A DNA stretch of 64,000 bases from Takakia lepidozioides (GCA_030704615.1 CM060731.1:77976756-78040755); one strand, 5' to 3'. Positions 46,641-57,867 are shown, counted from the first letter of the stretch. The notes: generated by a model from the sequence alone, not told the origin. Translations and numbers: made by a program.

Positions 46641-46799
46641 TCTTATCCACCCCCATTTTGACCTTTGTATGTCTTTATAATTAAGTGTTATTAACCACAC
46701 ATGGTTTCTTAGGGTTACTTGCACAAATTTAAGTGTTTGTGATCAAGTTACCAAAAGAGGAGTTATCCAAGGTAGCCGCGACTAACGCATTTGTGTAAC

Positions 46800-47347
46800 A
46801 AATTTGACGGGGAGTACGTCAAGCTAAAGAGAAGCTGATGGTTGCCCAAAATCGCCAAAAGCAGTATGCAAATGCACGTCGACGGGATGAGGAGTTTGCA
46901 GTTGGGGATCAAGTGTGGTTGCCTACAATCAATTTACACATCATTGGATCGCGAAAACTAAGGGCACGATTCATTGGTTTTTTTTCGATCATTAAACGCA
47001 TTGGAGCAGTAACATACAAGCTGGAGTTACCACCACATATGAAGATCCACCCGATGTTTCACGTTTCTCTACTACGTCGTTACGAACCTCGACCATCGAT
47101 ATTCAAAGATAATCAAGAACCACAACCTTTACCAGAGTTGATAGACCGAAATGAAGAGTGGGAGGTCGACCGTGTTCTGAAAAAATGCGCATACAAACGA
47201 GGACGACATAAGGTGTTGGAGTATTTGGTTTTATGGAAAGCATTTCCATTATATGAAGCTACCTGGGAACCGGTGCAAAATCTCACAAATGCTCAATTGG
47301 CAATTCAAGCTTTTGAAAATTCGAACAACGAGGACGTTGCTTCTTGA
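46800..47347 (+). pseudogene. Gypsy integrase C-terminus and chromodomain (inverted 3' end of the second element)
   Basis: The frame begins within integrase (RQAKEKLMVAQNRQKQYANA), passes the conserved MKIHPMFHVSLLRRYEP link and ends with a full chromodomain: EEWEVDRVLKKCAYKRGR, then EYLVLWKAFPLYEATWEPVQ and NLTNAQLAI. It stops with TGA just before a polypurine tract (AAAGAGGGGAGGAT) and an LTR. Everything upstream of the integrase C-terminus is missing on this strand, while the complementary part lies in the opposite orientation at 48617-53614. The chromodomain itself is uninterrupted. Confidence 0.85.
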
Positions 47348-47360
47348 AAGAGGGGAGGAT

Positions 47361-47797
47361 TGTAACAAGGTAGAATCTAGAAGGTTCTAGATGGAGGAGG
47401 AAAGTTCCCTAGAAGTTTCCAGAATAATTAGGAAGGATCCTAAGAAGTTTGACTTAATGAAGTTTGACTTGAGGCTCTAAAGTCAAACCTCTAAGATATT
47501 CATATTATGGAGAGTAGGTCAAATCTTTGATAAAATCATATTGTAGAGAATATGTCAAACCTAGGAAGGTTGACTTTAACAAGTATCTTTGATAAAGTCG
47601 TATTGTAGAGAATATGTCAAACCTAATAAGGTTGACTTTAGGAAGCTTTGACTTGAGGCTCTCAAGTCAAACATTTAAAATAATTATATTGTGAAGGGTA
47701 TATAAACCTGCAATGAAAGCCTAAAAGGCATCGAGTTGTTTTGGGAAAAAATTGAGAAGTACTTCTATTCTAGTTTGTATAGATCATGGGTGTTACA
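47361..47797 (+). repeat. 3' LTR of the second gypsy family, plus orientation
   Basis: A 437-bp LTR starts TGTAACAAGGTAGAATC and ends GGGTGTTACA. It has a TATATAAA box at 47699-47706 and an internal tandem duplication of about 62 bp (TTTGATAAA...TATTGTAGAGAATATGTCAAACC). A homologous LTR in the opposite orientation is at 53194-53614. Confidence 0.9.
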
Positions 47798-47874
47798 GGA
47801 ATACTCATTCCACACAGGGACATGACCAGCCTCAAAGCCTACCGCAGGATCAACCGGATCAACAACATGTTCGT

Positions 47875-48619
47875 CTAGAAGCTCGCAAAAAAAATGTCAA
47901 CGTTTTCAGGAAGACCCGGTTTCTCACGATTTATAGATGATTCAGTCTCCACAGCATTAAAGAACTTGTACAATGAGACAAGTAATGTCTCCCTCTTTCC
48001 AGTTCTACAAAGGTTTGTCAATGTCTCCAAGTCCCCCTGTAAACACATCACATTCGAAGCTGATGCGGCTGTAAAAGAACCAATGTACCTTGCCGACCAA
48101 ACAATCTTGTCGCTGCTACTCCCACTATGACTTCTTTTCTTCTTGAGCTGCTCCCCATCATTTGCACTTCCTGCAACGTTAGAGTCTCCACGATCAGAGT
48201 CAGTGATCGCTTTCTCTCCCGCGTTCATCCCCTTCATTGTAATGTACTGTCTCCTTTTGTTTTTTGCTATGGCTGCTTCTGCAACTTTAATCCTTTCATC
48301 CTCCAAAGCAACTGCAGTTTTCGTGGCCTCTTTCTGCCGGAAGGATCACTTTGTTGCCCGAGCATCGGGCTGCAATCCATGATTCTCATCACCCACATTA
48401 GGCTACTCCTGGGCAATTTTTTCTCTCTCTCTTTCTCCTGGAGGACCGTCAAATGTTAGGGGGGTAGTCCAGATACCACGGACACAATTCAACATGAAGT
48501 GGGTTCATCTTTGCAGTCTAATCTCCAACGAATATAGTGTTTTCTCATTTACAGTAGTTGTCCACGCCTCGGCCACAGAGGGAAGGTTATCTTTCTCATA
48601 GATCTCAAGAAAATACCTA
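47875..48619 (-). pseudogene. Fragment of an unidentified gene inserted between the two gypsy halves
   Basis: The minus strand reads FLEIYEKDNLPSVAEAWTTT and NEKTLYSLEIRLQR (48610-48500), a stop, and further blocks leading to ALEDERIKVAEAAIAKNKRR (from about 48310), DSDRGDSNVAGS, and CLQGDLETLTNLCRTGKRET (48015-47965), ending at 47875. The Lys/Glu-rich block may be helical. No known domain is recognised. It separates the inverted LTR end from the integrase. Confidence 0.4.
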
Positions 48620-49390
48620 CATAAACCACTTCGTAAGAGTTGTTGGCACATTTGGGTGTTCACCATACATAAAAAAAAAATGAGTTTCTTTCGTTGACGC
48701 GTTGACCGAGTTATTGTATGAAAATTCTACCAATGGTAATAACCAATCCCACTCTTCTTGTTTTTCTAATGTAAAGGCCCGCAATATGTCTTCAATTGTA
48801 CGATTCGCTCTGTCTGTCTGTCCATCTGACTTCGGATGATAGGCTATTGACATAGCTAATTTGGTTTTAAAAAAACCAAATAAGCTTTTCCAAAACAAAC
48901 TAGTAAATTGGGTACCCTTGTCAGTTATGAAAACTTTAGATAGCCCATGATGAGAATAGACCGCTTCCAGATATAGTCGAGCTAGTTCATGTGCAGTGAC
49001 GGATTTTTTAGTGGGACGGATGTTTATCATTTTACTCAATTTATCTGCAAAGACCACTATAGTGTCGTATCCCGATGAGGTTTGAGGTAACTCACAAACT
49101 AAATCCATGCTCATATGTTCCCAACGTCTGTTTGGTACTGGTAGTGGTTGTAAAAGACCTGCTGCTGGCTTGCGGTTTGTTGACTTGTTTTGTTGACATT
49201 TCATGCAACTTCGAACGTACGCCTCCACCTCATCTCGCATCCGTGGCCAATAAAATGTTCGTTTTAATTGTTCGAATGTTTTTTCAACTTCAACATGTCC
49301 TGCTATCGCCGTATCATGAGCTTCAAACAAGACTTCTGTCTTCAATGCATGTTCATCAGGGATCCAAAGTTTACCTTCCTTGAATACCAA
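48617..49390 (-). pseudogene. Gypsy integrase lacking its C-terminus
   Basis: This long open frame (257 codons) carries the His-His zinc part (AHDTAIAGHVEVEKTFEQL), RTFYWPRMRDEVEAYVRSCM with KCQQ (the Cys pair), the catalytic Asp at MSMDLV, the second at ITDKGTQFTS, and the Glu region YHPKSDGQTDRANRTIED. The sequence is intact up to GEHPNVPTTLTK and then breaks. About the next residues resume on the other strand at 46800, suggesting rearrangement. Confidence 0.9.
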
Positions 49391-49591
49391 TCCTCAAATT
49401 TCTGTCACTTTGTCATTCTTCTTAGCGTCCACGATCTCCCCATCATCTTTAGAAGCCGTCGCTATCTTGTTCCACCAATCGGGTTGAATGTTGATTTCTG
49501 TCAATGTGTTAATGCGCGACATTCTTGTCATTGCATCCGTCAATTGTCGTTTTTCCTCCACATAAACGATCTTCATGTTACATTGTTGTCG

Positions 49592-51133
49592 TCACTCCGC
49601 CCAACGAATCTGTCTCTTCGATAGATCTTTCTGTGTCTCCAAGTACACCAACGGTTTATGGTCTGTCTCCACTATGAACTCTTTATCTCCAAGATAGTGC
49701 TTCCAATGTTTTGTACCCAAAACAATGGCTAATTCTTCTCGTTCGGTTATTTGGTAATTTTGTTCCGCAGGTAACAATTTGCGAGAAAAATATGTCACTG
49801 GGTGCCATCCGTCTTCCCATTCTTGTTGTAACACCCCACCCACTACTGAGCCTAACACATCTACCGAGAGCTTGATTAGTCTTGTTGGATCATACCATTT
49901 CAAGATCGGGGCATGAAGCAACGCATCCTTCAAGGCCTGAAATGCTAACTCCTCTTCTGTACCCCACTTCCATCTAATTCCTTTGCCCAAAAGATTTGTC
50001 AATGGTTGGGCAATATTTGAGAATGCCCGTACAAATCGTCTGTAGAATCCGGTAAGGCCAAGAAAACTCCTTAATTGGGTAATGTCTTCAGGGGCTATCC
50101 ACTGCTGAATAACTTCTATTTTCTCACTCATTACCTCAATTCTCTTCCTACTCATGCGATGCCCAAGATAATCTACTTCTTGTTTTCCAAACTCACATTT
50201 AGATGTTTTGGCATATAGCTGATTCTCACGGAGAACTTGTAATACTTGTTTGAGGTGGTTTCTATGCTCGACAAGGCTGTTACTGTAGATCAAAATATCA
50301 TCTAAAAAGACTATCACAAATCTATCTAAGAATGGACGGAATATATCATTCATGAGGCCCATGAATGTGGCTGGGGCATTGGTGAGACCAAATGACATAA
50401 CCATGTATTCAAAATGTCCATACGTAGTGCGAAAAGCGGTTTTATATACATCTTCATCAGCGACTCGAATTTGATTGTATCCACTCCTCAGATCAAGCTT
50501 CGTAAAGTATTTTGCTCCTCGCAGTTGGTTAAATAGATCGTCCATGCGTGATAACGGATACTTGTTCTTCACTGTCTGCTGGTTGAGTGCTCGATAATCA
50601 ATGCACATGCGCATTGCTCTATCTTTTTTCTTCACTAACAACACCAGCGCTCCATACGGGGATACACTTGGTCTTATAAAACCTTTTGATAATAGGTCCT
50701 CAACTTGAGCTTACATTCTTCCAACTCGTTTGGTGCTAATCGATAAATGACTTTACAAGAAGAAGTATTACTTGGAACAACCTCAATCTTATGATCTACT
50801 CTTCTCTTTGGCGGAAACCGTGCTGGTAGGTCATCTGGAAAGACATCTTTGAACTCTTTCAATACACTCTGTAATTCTATAGGGACCTCACTCATGTCTT
50901 TTTTCGGATTTTCCACGTCTCTTATTAAACCTACAAATAATAATTCTTTCTTACATATAGCTGTAGTACCTATAACAAATGATGGTAGGTTTCGATATAG
51001 TGTCCTCACTCGATCTCCCTATATTTTTCCAATTCTGGGTTTTGACTATCTTTCGACGCCAATCAACATCAGGGTTGTGAGATTCCATCCAAGACATGCC
51101 TAATATTACGTCATATCGAGCCAGTCTGACCAC
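49592..51133 (-). pseudogene. Gypsy protease C-terminus, reverse transcriptase and RNase H
   Basis: The block starts with the protease end (YDVILGMSWMESHNPDVDW, 51115-51060). After frame changes it gives FPPKRRVDHKIEVVP (50674-51009), the usual pre-RT linker. RT and RNase H form one uninterrupted 350-codon frame (50644-49592): [33 protein letters not shown], the catalytic FLDDILIYS (FLDD instead of the common YLDD), and the RNase H segment [18 protein letters not shown] with ETDHKPL. RT catalytic aspartates are present. Small frameshifts upstream and just downstream indicate a pseudogene, but it is much younger-looking than the element at 31-37 kb. Confidence 0.9.
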
Positions 51134-51521
51134 TCGTCATTCTAAGATTTCTCTATATTTACCAATTGACAACTCTATGTTTTTAGGTAGTGTCTCAATG
51201 GCCTCTGTATGTCCATTTGGCATTTCTACTTCCTCTCTTTCATCATTTTCTAAGGGGAGTCATAGTTTCAAGGTAGCCTTTCTAGATAAGAAATTTTCTG
51301 CTGCCCCAAGGTCTATTAACACTCTCACATAAATACCTTCCAAGGTTCCATCTGCCACAATTAACTGCGTCTCTTTCTTGCCCGCATGATTGATTTGTCT
51401 CTTCTCCTTGTAGGGCCCCTCGCCTTTCCTCTTCTTTGTAGAACCAGTAAGACCGCGAAGTCTACTTACTGGTTGTCATCGTTTTCCTGCTCATTGTGAT
51501 GTTCGTTATCTTCTCCTTTTC

Positions 51522-52541
51522 TTAAGAGGTCTTCGATAAGTTTTGTCGATTGTACCTTCCACTTCGGCAGTTGGCTGCAAGATGTCCGTATTTTCCACAG
51601 TTGTAACATTGTCTAGTTTCCCTTTGTCCTTCTATTCGTGGGAATGTTGAGGAGGTCACATCTTTGTCATTCAATTTCATTCGCCGCTTTGGGTTATCTT
51701 CCCCATATCTGATTCCCGGCCTATTTCTTTGAGAGTATTGGAAGTTATCCCGTCTTCGAAGATTTCCAAGCTGTATAGGCGTTGGTCCGTATTGGTTCAA
51801 TGGAACGTGTATACCTTCGTCGTATTTTGGTAGCATCCCTTCAATCTTTTGGGCCAATGAAATTGCTTCGTGGACATCAACCGGGTTGAGTAAAATTACT
51901 TCTCCTTGAATTTTCTTCTTCAATCATCTTTTGAAGTTGTCTAAAGCTTCTGCAGGACTCATGTCTTCGATTTGGACCTGAAGATTAAAAAAATCTTCAA
52001 TGTAATTTTGCACACTCTCACGTTGTTCCAAATTCCATAATTTTATTCGAGCAGTTGTAACAGCATCTACTGCCTTGAATTGTTGGAGCAGTTCCGCTTT
52101 CAAGGTGCTCCATAGTAAATGTTCTCTTTTTGCAATCTGTCTTCTCTCCCATGTCTGTAACCATGTTGAAGCATTGTCGAGTAGAAAAGATCGTATGAAC
52201 ATTCCGTGGTCCAAATCACTTGATGTAGGGAAATATGACAGATGTATTTCCATTTGATAAATCCATCTTTCTAGTACTCCCATGACGCGACTTCATTTAT
52301 ACGGCTTGACCTTGCACAACTTGGTCATTTTTTGCAGTAACGTATCCGACCCATCAGCAACCAGTCCCGGGGCGGTTGATTGTTTCACTTGTTTAAGCTC
52401 CTCCATCAACACGTTGTTTTGTTGTTGGGTCATGACAAGAGCATTCTGCAATTCATATAAGCGCTCCATTATCCACACCGTCTGATCATTGGCTTGATGA
52501 GTAGTGTGTGCATTGTCCACCATTTCTTCATTGTCCGCCAT
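51522..52541 (-). pseudogene. Gypsy gag with intact zinc knuckle
   Basis: Three nearly contiguous frames (52541-52293, 52283-51924, 51923-51522) form gag: a Gln/Glu-rich N-terminal coiled coil (LYELQNALVMTQQQNNVLME), the capsid part (ASTWLQTWERRQIAKREHLL and YIEDFFNLQVQIEDMSPAEA), and CYNCGKYGHLAANC, a canonical CCHC zinc knuckle. Two frame interruptions make it non-functional as it stands. Start at 52541 is the first ATG after the 5' LTR and primer site. Confidence 0.85.
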
Positions 52542-53179
52542 CTTGCTCCACTACTCCTTCCTTCGTGGTGTTTGTCTTCTAAAATTAATGTATACTATCT
52601 CTATTCTCTTATCCTAACACAGTATGTAAATAGTGCAATCCCAAACCATCCCGTATGTGACTATTGGTAATACAAAAAGGACGTTTGAACTCATGACAAG
52701 GTTCATGAATTCTACCCCAAATTTTGCAACTAAAAATCTCACAAGATGATGTTTATCAATGACGCGTACATTGATACTAAATATATTTGGCGGTGGAAAA
52801 TTAGGCGGAAAATGTCTACCTCGATCCATGAGCTATGTATATACACATATGTATACCTTCCAATTTCTAATTATAGGAAAGACGACATGTCGTGGGTTTT
52901 GTAACACTTCTTAATATTGTTCCTCTCCAAATCTTTGTACTATCATATCTCTAATTTCTGCTTTACGACGACATATAATTTTAAACTCACACTCCGAAAG
53001 AAAATCACAGAAATGTGGTTGATTTAAGTCCATAAATTTTTTATACTATCGTTATGATGCACCATCACTACTATCTATTCAACATTTAAAAATATTAACG
53101 ACAAAAATCTCTAAAAAAAAAAACATCTCAATCGAATCCTCCTAAAGAATGTATTCACTCCCAACTTTAAGAAAGATTA
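52542..53179. other. Leader between primer-binding site and gag of the second gypsy element
   Basis: In element sense this is the 5' untranslated leader. No gene is recognised. It is AT-rich and contains an A-run near 53113-53125. Confidence 0.5.
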
Positions 53180-53193
53180 GGTTCTGATACCAT
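53180..53193 (-). promoter_or_regulatory. tRNA-iMet-type primer-binding site of the second gypsy element
   Basis: On the minus strand ATGGTATCAGAACC follows the LTR end directly. TGGTATCAGA is the common start of the plant tRNA-iMet primer-binding site; one base differs after it. Confidence 0.85.
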
Positions 53194-53614
53194 TGTACAC
53201 CCATGATCTACACAAACTAGAATAGAAGTACTTCTCAACTTTTTCCCAAAACAACTCGATGCCTTCTAGGCTTTCATCGCAGGTTTATATACCCTTCACA
53301 ATATTATTATTTTAAAGGTTTGACTTTAGAGCCTCAAGTCAAAGCTTTTTAAAGTCAACCTTCCTAGGTTTGACATATTCTCTACAATACGACTTTATCA
53401 AAGATACTTGCTAAAGTCAACCTTCCTAGGTTTGACATATTCTCTACAATATGACTTTATCAAAGATTTGACATACTCTCCATAATATGAATATCTTAGA
53501 GGTTTGACTGGAGAGCCTTAAGTCAAACTTCTTAGGATCATTCCTAATTATTCTGAAAACTTCTAGGGAACTTTCCTCCTCCATCTAGAACCTTCTAGAT
53601 TCTATCTTGTTACA
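53194..53614 (-). repeat. 5' LTR of the second gypsy element, minus orientation
   Basis: This 421-bp LTR is homologous to 47361-47797 but lies in inverted orientation. On the minus strand it begins TGTAACAAGATAGAATC, includes TATATAAA (53290-53283) and ends GGGTGTACA. Confidence 0.9.
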
Positions 53615-53628
53615 ATTCCCATGAGAAC

Positions 53629-54718
53629 ATGCTCAATGCATTTGACATTGTTTACGATTTCATTGAGGACAACAGATGTTTTATTCTGATTGTCCCAACC
53701 GATCTCCGTACGATAATTCGTAGGCACACCGAAAAAAAGGAGATGACGATGTTCAAGACTTTGACATGCATCGATGACAGAGACTTGAGATGCAATACGG
53801 GAAATGTAATCACTTTTGCTATTCCTTGCAAAATTTTGGATATTATTTTATAACTGTTCCAAATCTAATCCTTTCATATGTTCCTGCACTGATGCTATTC
53901 TTCAACGTCCATTGTTTGGTGCTCGCGAGTTGCACACAATTTGAAATCAGTGACCAAGTGTTTCTCCGCTGATATGTTGCGACATTTTCTACCTTCATCT
54001 GAGATGACAATGTCACCAAATGATTATCCTTATAGAGGTCGCAAAGAGAAATCCCCCGCATTCTACGAGACAATCATGGAGCTATGTTCAGCTGAGGAGG
54101 CTAAAGTTATGGATTTGTCTGCTTTGGAAAATAACATTAATTCATGTATTTATACATGTCTCTTTTGTAATTAGACTACTATTAAGTATGTCAAGGTTTT
54201 GCATATGCTTTGCTTTAACTGGAAACGGGTTATCGTATATTGGCCGAGTTAGTTGATGTTGTAGGAAACTCGGTGAAAGCCGCAATTACATCCGGCAGAT
54301 ACATCATTGCAATGGAGAGTGATTTTGAGCTGTTCGATGACATTTAAATGAAGCCAATGATGGACACTGGCCCGAAGAGAAGACGACCTCCTGGGCCACC
54401 TACTAGAAGGTTTGCAGTGAAGTATGTGGACACATCAGATGGCGATGGTGATATGTGAGTGAGTCATCTCACAAACCTTCTTTGAATATTAGTCAGTTTC
54501 TCGGGTTATTATAATTATAATTATTATTATAAATGAGTTTGACTGCGTGGTTGCATTTGTGCAGGCACACAAATGTGAGGAGGCAGAAGTGGGATTTGCG
54601 TGCCTACGCCGCTGACATACCCATGATCCCACAACAGTTTCCGATGCTCCCAATCTACGCAGAGGCTGAGACCGAAAGACAGACATCATCAATACGAGAA
54701 AATGAGTGGGATGACTAG
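53629..54718 (+). pseudogene. Decayed spliced gene with methyltransferase-like segment
   Basis: Coding blocks on the plus strand are AFDIVYDFIEDNRCFILIVP (53629-53850); RHFLPSSEMTMSPNDYPYRG and ETIMELCSAEEAKVMDLSAL (53970-54130); SVKAAITSGRYIIAMESDFE (54240-54345); a stop; GPKRRRPPGPPTRRFAVKYV (to 54454); and, after an intron with GTGAGT and TTTGTGCAG, HTNVRRQKWDLRAYAADIPM to a stop at 54718 (54565-54718). The last splice joins in phase. The order KVMDLSAL then AAITSGRYIIAMESD resembles motifs of SAM-dependent DNA adenine/cytosine methylases (D-P-F-x-G, then AA...GR...E.D), but the DPFxG core is not intact. This is a weak family call. At least one internal stop is present. Confidence 0.4.
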
Positions 54719-55357
54719 TTGACGTGGACAAGGAAAAAATCTATGTTTGGGAATAATAGTTTTGTCTATGTGTTGGACGAGGCAACATGCATCTGAACTG
54801 TCTAGTAGTAGTATGACCGGTAGCCTAGATGATCTACCAAAAATGTGTAATAGATTTGGGATCTGAGGACACCATTAAATAACAGATTTTTAAGATGGGG
54901 AACGGGCTAAGCAGTAATGGATGTCTTACTGCCGGATGTTGTGTCTAAGTACAATGGCCTCGATGGGTGTGATGTACCCAAAGTGTCTCCGACCAAGTCA
55001 TTTTTGAAGATCATACTTCTCTCTTTGTGTCTAGATTTTGAAACGGAATATAAGTGAAGCTTCATTTAGTCATATGTTCGGGGATGGATTTTACAAGATG
55101 GAGTTTTGAAAAAATACATACTCTGTAATGCTGAAGGGCCTATGAAAAGAAATATTCTCCAATTTAAAGGCCTAATGTATTGTCGCATTCAACATTAACA
55201 ATGACAACGGACTATCAAGAAGCATGTTTGTTTTTGTGATTGAATCATTCAATTTAGACATGCTTCCCCTAACAATGTATTTGCATACTGTACTCTTTGC
55301 CCTGTGTGAACGAAGGTGACGTTCGTCAGCGATGGATATGCGATGCTAAATAAGAGA
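54719..55357. other. Stretch without a recognised gene
   Basis: This follows the methyltransferase-like relic. No motif or repeat was identified. Confidence 0.4.
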
Positions 55358-55640
55358 ATTAGAAACCATATCCTGTGGAGTGACCCACCTTTGGTTGGTG
55401 GACGAAGGTGGCTCCTATATTGCCTATAATGTTTTCGTATAGGCAAAAAAATATTAATTTATCAAATTGTTTTATACTTGATCTATGGTTGATGTTTCCG
55501 ACCCTATCCCTGATATATAAGTATTTTGCTTTATAACAACCTCATAAGTTCACCCACCTTCGGTGGACATAGGTGGGTCTTTGGCATGCCATAACATATG
55601 GTCAGATTGGCATTAATTGAGATTTTTTTTATTTTTTTAT
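55358..55640. repeat. Second copy of the CACCCACCTTCGG repeat
   Basis: The stretch starting GAAACCATATCCTGTGGAGT and reading through GTTTCCGACCCTATCC to CACCCACCTTCGGTGGACAT and CATATGGTCAGATTGG parallels 45831-46085. An ATT-rich microsatellite follows at 55645-55672. Confidence 0.75.
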
Positions 55641-56909
55641 TTTTTTTTCTTATTATTATTATTATTATTTTTCCGCAAACCGGCCCGTGTTCTACAACTG
55701 CGGAGGATACCTCCTTCGTTGGCCGTAGGTGCTTTTATTGGGCAGGTTTGTTGGGCAGCGGCAAATGTGCTGACCTTCGTTTACCTTCGTCACTGATGGA
55801 ATATAGCTGTTAACGGACACAATATGAGCTCTCCTTGCATGAAGCTATGTCAATCCCTTTCTATTGCATGTGCTTCGTAATGAGAAGGAGGCTGCCCTCA
55901 CCATTCTTGTCTATCGAAAGAGGTTGGAGGATGATTTCCAAGACCAATGTACTGAATTGTCATTGCACCAGGCTAAATGTAATCTCAGATCCATTCTTAA
56001 CCCCTAAAGGATTTTTGCCACGATCCAACTTTCATGGATGACAGTGGATAGAAGTGAACGCTGAAGATAAATTGTCGAGGTTAGAGAGGACCATATGTGG
56101 GAATTTACAGCACCCTAAAATAATAAAAGCTCCGCTCTCTAGAATTTTGCAAAGTGCGAGGGGGTCAGGAAATCCAGCCTAGTGTTGAGCACCATTGGCT
56201 GGCCCCCACATGCACAATCTTGTAAATAACGTCTAGGGCTGAAAATTTATCATAATGCCAAATTTTTTGGACAAGGCACTATGAAATGACTTACTCACCA
56301 CATGAATTAGAAAACAACTATCACCTTATGGGTGTACTTGGGAAAGAAGCCAAAACATGACAATTTATCTCCCCGATTTTACATTTGGTCTCGATTTTGG
56401 GGGACGCAATCCTTTAGATGCCACATATCCAGATTAGGGAGGTCCTCAGTCTACGAAGATTCAACTCAATACTTGAATTCTGTGGTCAAACCAGATTTTC
56501 CATGCAATTTTGGAATACATTCAGAAATTGGGGCAGATTTTTTTGTTATAATCTCCCAAATGCAATGGTCAAATTGCCTACATTTTCGACTTGACGTTGA
56601 TGTAGTAGATATGCACATATGTATAAGGTTCATCCCCATGGATGGTAAAAAGTTACTCCCTCATCCACGAGGTACTCTTCTGAAAAGAAAATGTCCCCTT
56701 TTTCATCCTCCATGGTTGTTCTCTGAGGTTATTTTTTCCTCGCCCTTAATTAGTAGAATTCTCTAGGGCCTCCGAGTCGGTTCCAGGTTTCACTGAAATC
56801 GGTGTGTGCCTTATGGCGTAACCGGGGTTTTAATTTTTCTCCCCTCAATAACTCTGAATAAAGCTCCAGGGCATCCCCCTGTTAATCCAAAAAAAAAAAA
56901 AAAAAAAAA
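55641..56909 (+). mobile_element. Possible retroposon ending in a poly-A tail
   Basis: A 21-nt pure A run at 56889-56909 follows GCATCCCCCTGTTAATCC, and an AATAAA lies about 35 bp earlier (ACTCTGAATAAAGCTCC). Such a genomic poly-A end suggests insertion of a reverse-transcribed RNA on the plus strand. The 5' boundary is not defined. A 144-codon frame at 56332-56766 lies inside it, but I recognise no RT, endonuclease or tRNA-like promoter, so it may be a SINE, a LINE 3' end or a processed pseudogene. Confidence 0.4.
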
Positions 56910-57067
56910 CAACGTCATTTTCTTCTTAGTAATACTGGGAGGAGTCGAATGGGTGGGCTTGTTTACCCGCAGGACAAATGTGTGACTCGGTGAATAATGA
57001 GAGCATCCGGCGAACGGACTGGGGGTATGAGCAAAACCGTTGAGGGGCGCACCCCTTGACTCTTCCT

Positions 57068-57780
57068 TGCGTGGCTTGTGGCTGCTCAACTGGCGGCCTC
57101 ACACATTTGTATTGCCTGCTGTGACCGAGTTTCTCATCTTGGATGTGGGCAGGTCCAAGCTGTTGAGATTATTGCAGTTGGGTTCTTCTCTTGCCCTCTC
57201 TGTCTGCCTGCTTTCAAACCGAAGGAAGCTCATTTGGGCGTGCAAGTGTGGAAGATTCCAGGTCCATGGAGTTCATTCGATGACGGAGGTATTCTGATTG
57301 ATGCTGTTGTTTTGATGATTTTGCAGTTTCAAGCTTCCAACACAGCGGTTCATTCTCAAAATTGGTTGCGTTTCATATTCCTACTATGAGGATGAGCGAG
57401 TTTCCATTAACTTCTGATTCTTGCTGGTAGTCTAGGCATCTTGAGCAAGAAAGACGAAGTGGATAGGCTCACTCACCATGAAAATCATTTTCACAAATTA
57501 CAACTTTGATGAGAGAGAGGGGCACCAGATTGCATCCGATGATACTCATGAATGGGCATCGCATTGAAGCTCCCGTAGCAGTATTCCAGGGCATTGAGTG
57601 GGACCCCTTTCTCCTTTGAAATTGTTTTACTCGATTAAGAACTTCTTAGCTGTAAGGTTTGGCTGGAGCCTTGACTCCAGTCACGATTGCAATATTCATT
57701 TGATGTGAACCTCTTTCCGTCACAGCTCCCGGAAATCTATTACTTTGCTCAGTGCTCGCGATGTTTTGCAGTGTTTTATT
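57068..57780 (+). pseudogene. PHD-finger-like Cys/His segments upstream of the LOTUS gene
   Basis: A frame at about 57095-57180 reads CIACCDRVSHLGC and then FFSCPLCL: Cys-x2-Cys, His-x2-Cys, Cys-x2-Cys, the second half of a PHD-like zinc finger. A frame one base different, just upstream (57068-57110), reads CVACGCSTGG, which could be the first Cys pair. A possible exon at 57719-57779, after TCCGTCACAG and before GTATCT, reads LPEIYYFAQCSRCFAVFYS with one more Cys pair. These could be 5' exons of the downstream gene, a separate gene or a relic. The frame break between the two halves of the finger is visible. Confidence 0.3.
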
Positions 57781-57867
57781 CCGGTATCTCCCACCAAGAA
57801 CCCGAAGATACAGGATGGGGGCATGGACTGAGCCATAAGTTTTGTAAGATCCAAGAGACACAGCAAA

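Noticed and set aside
56332-56766. 144-codon plus-strand open frame
   Set aside because: No recognisable domain or splice partner; it lies inside a probable retroposed segment, so I do not call it a gene.
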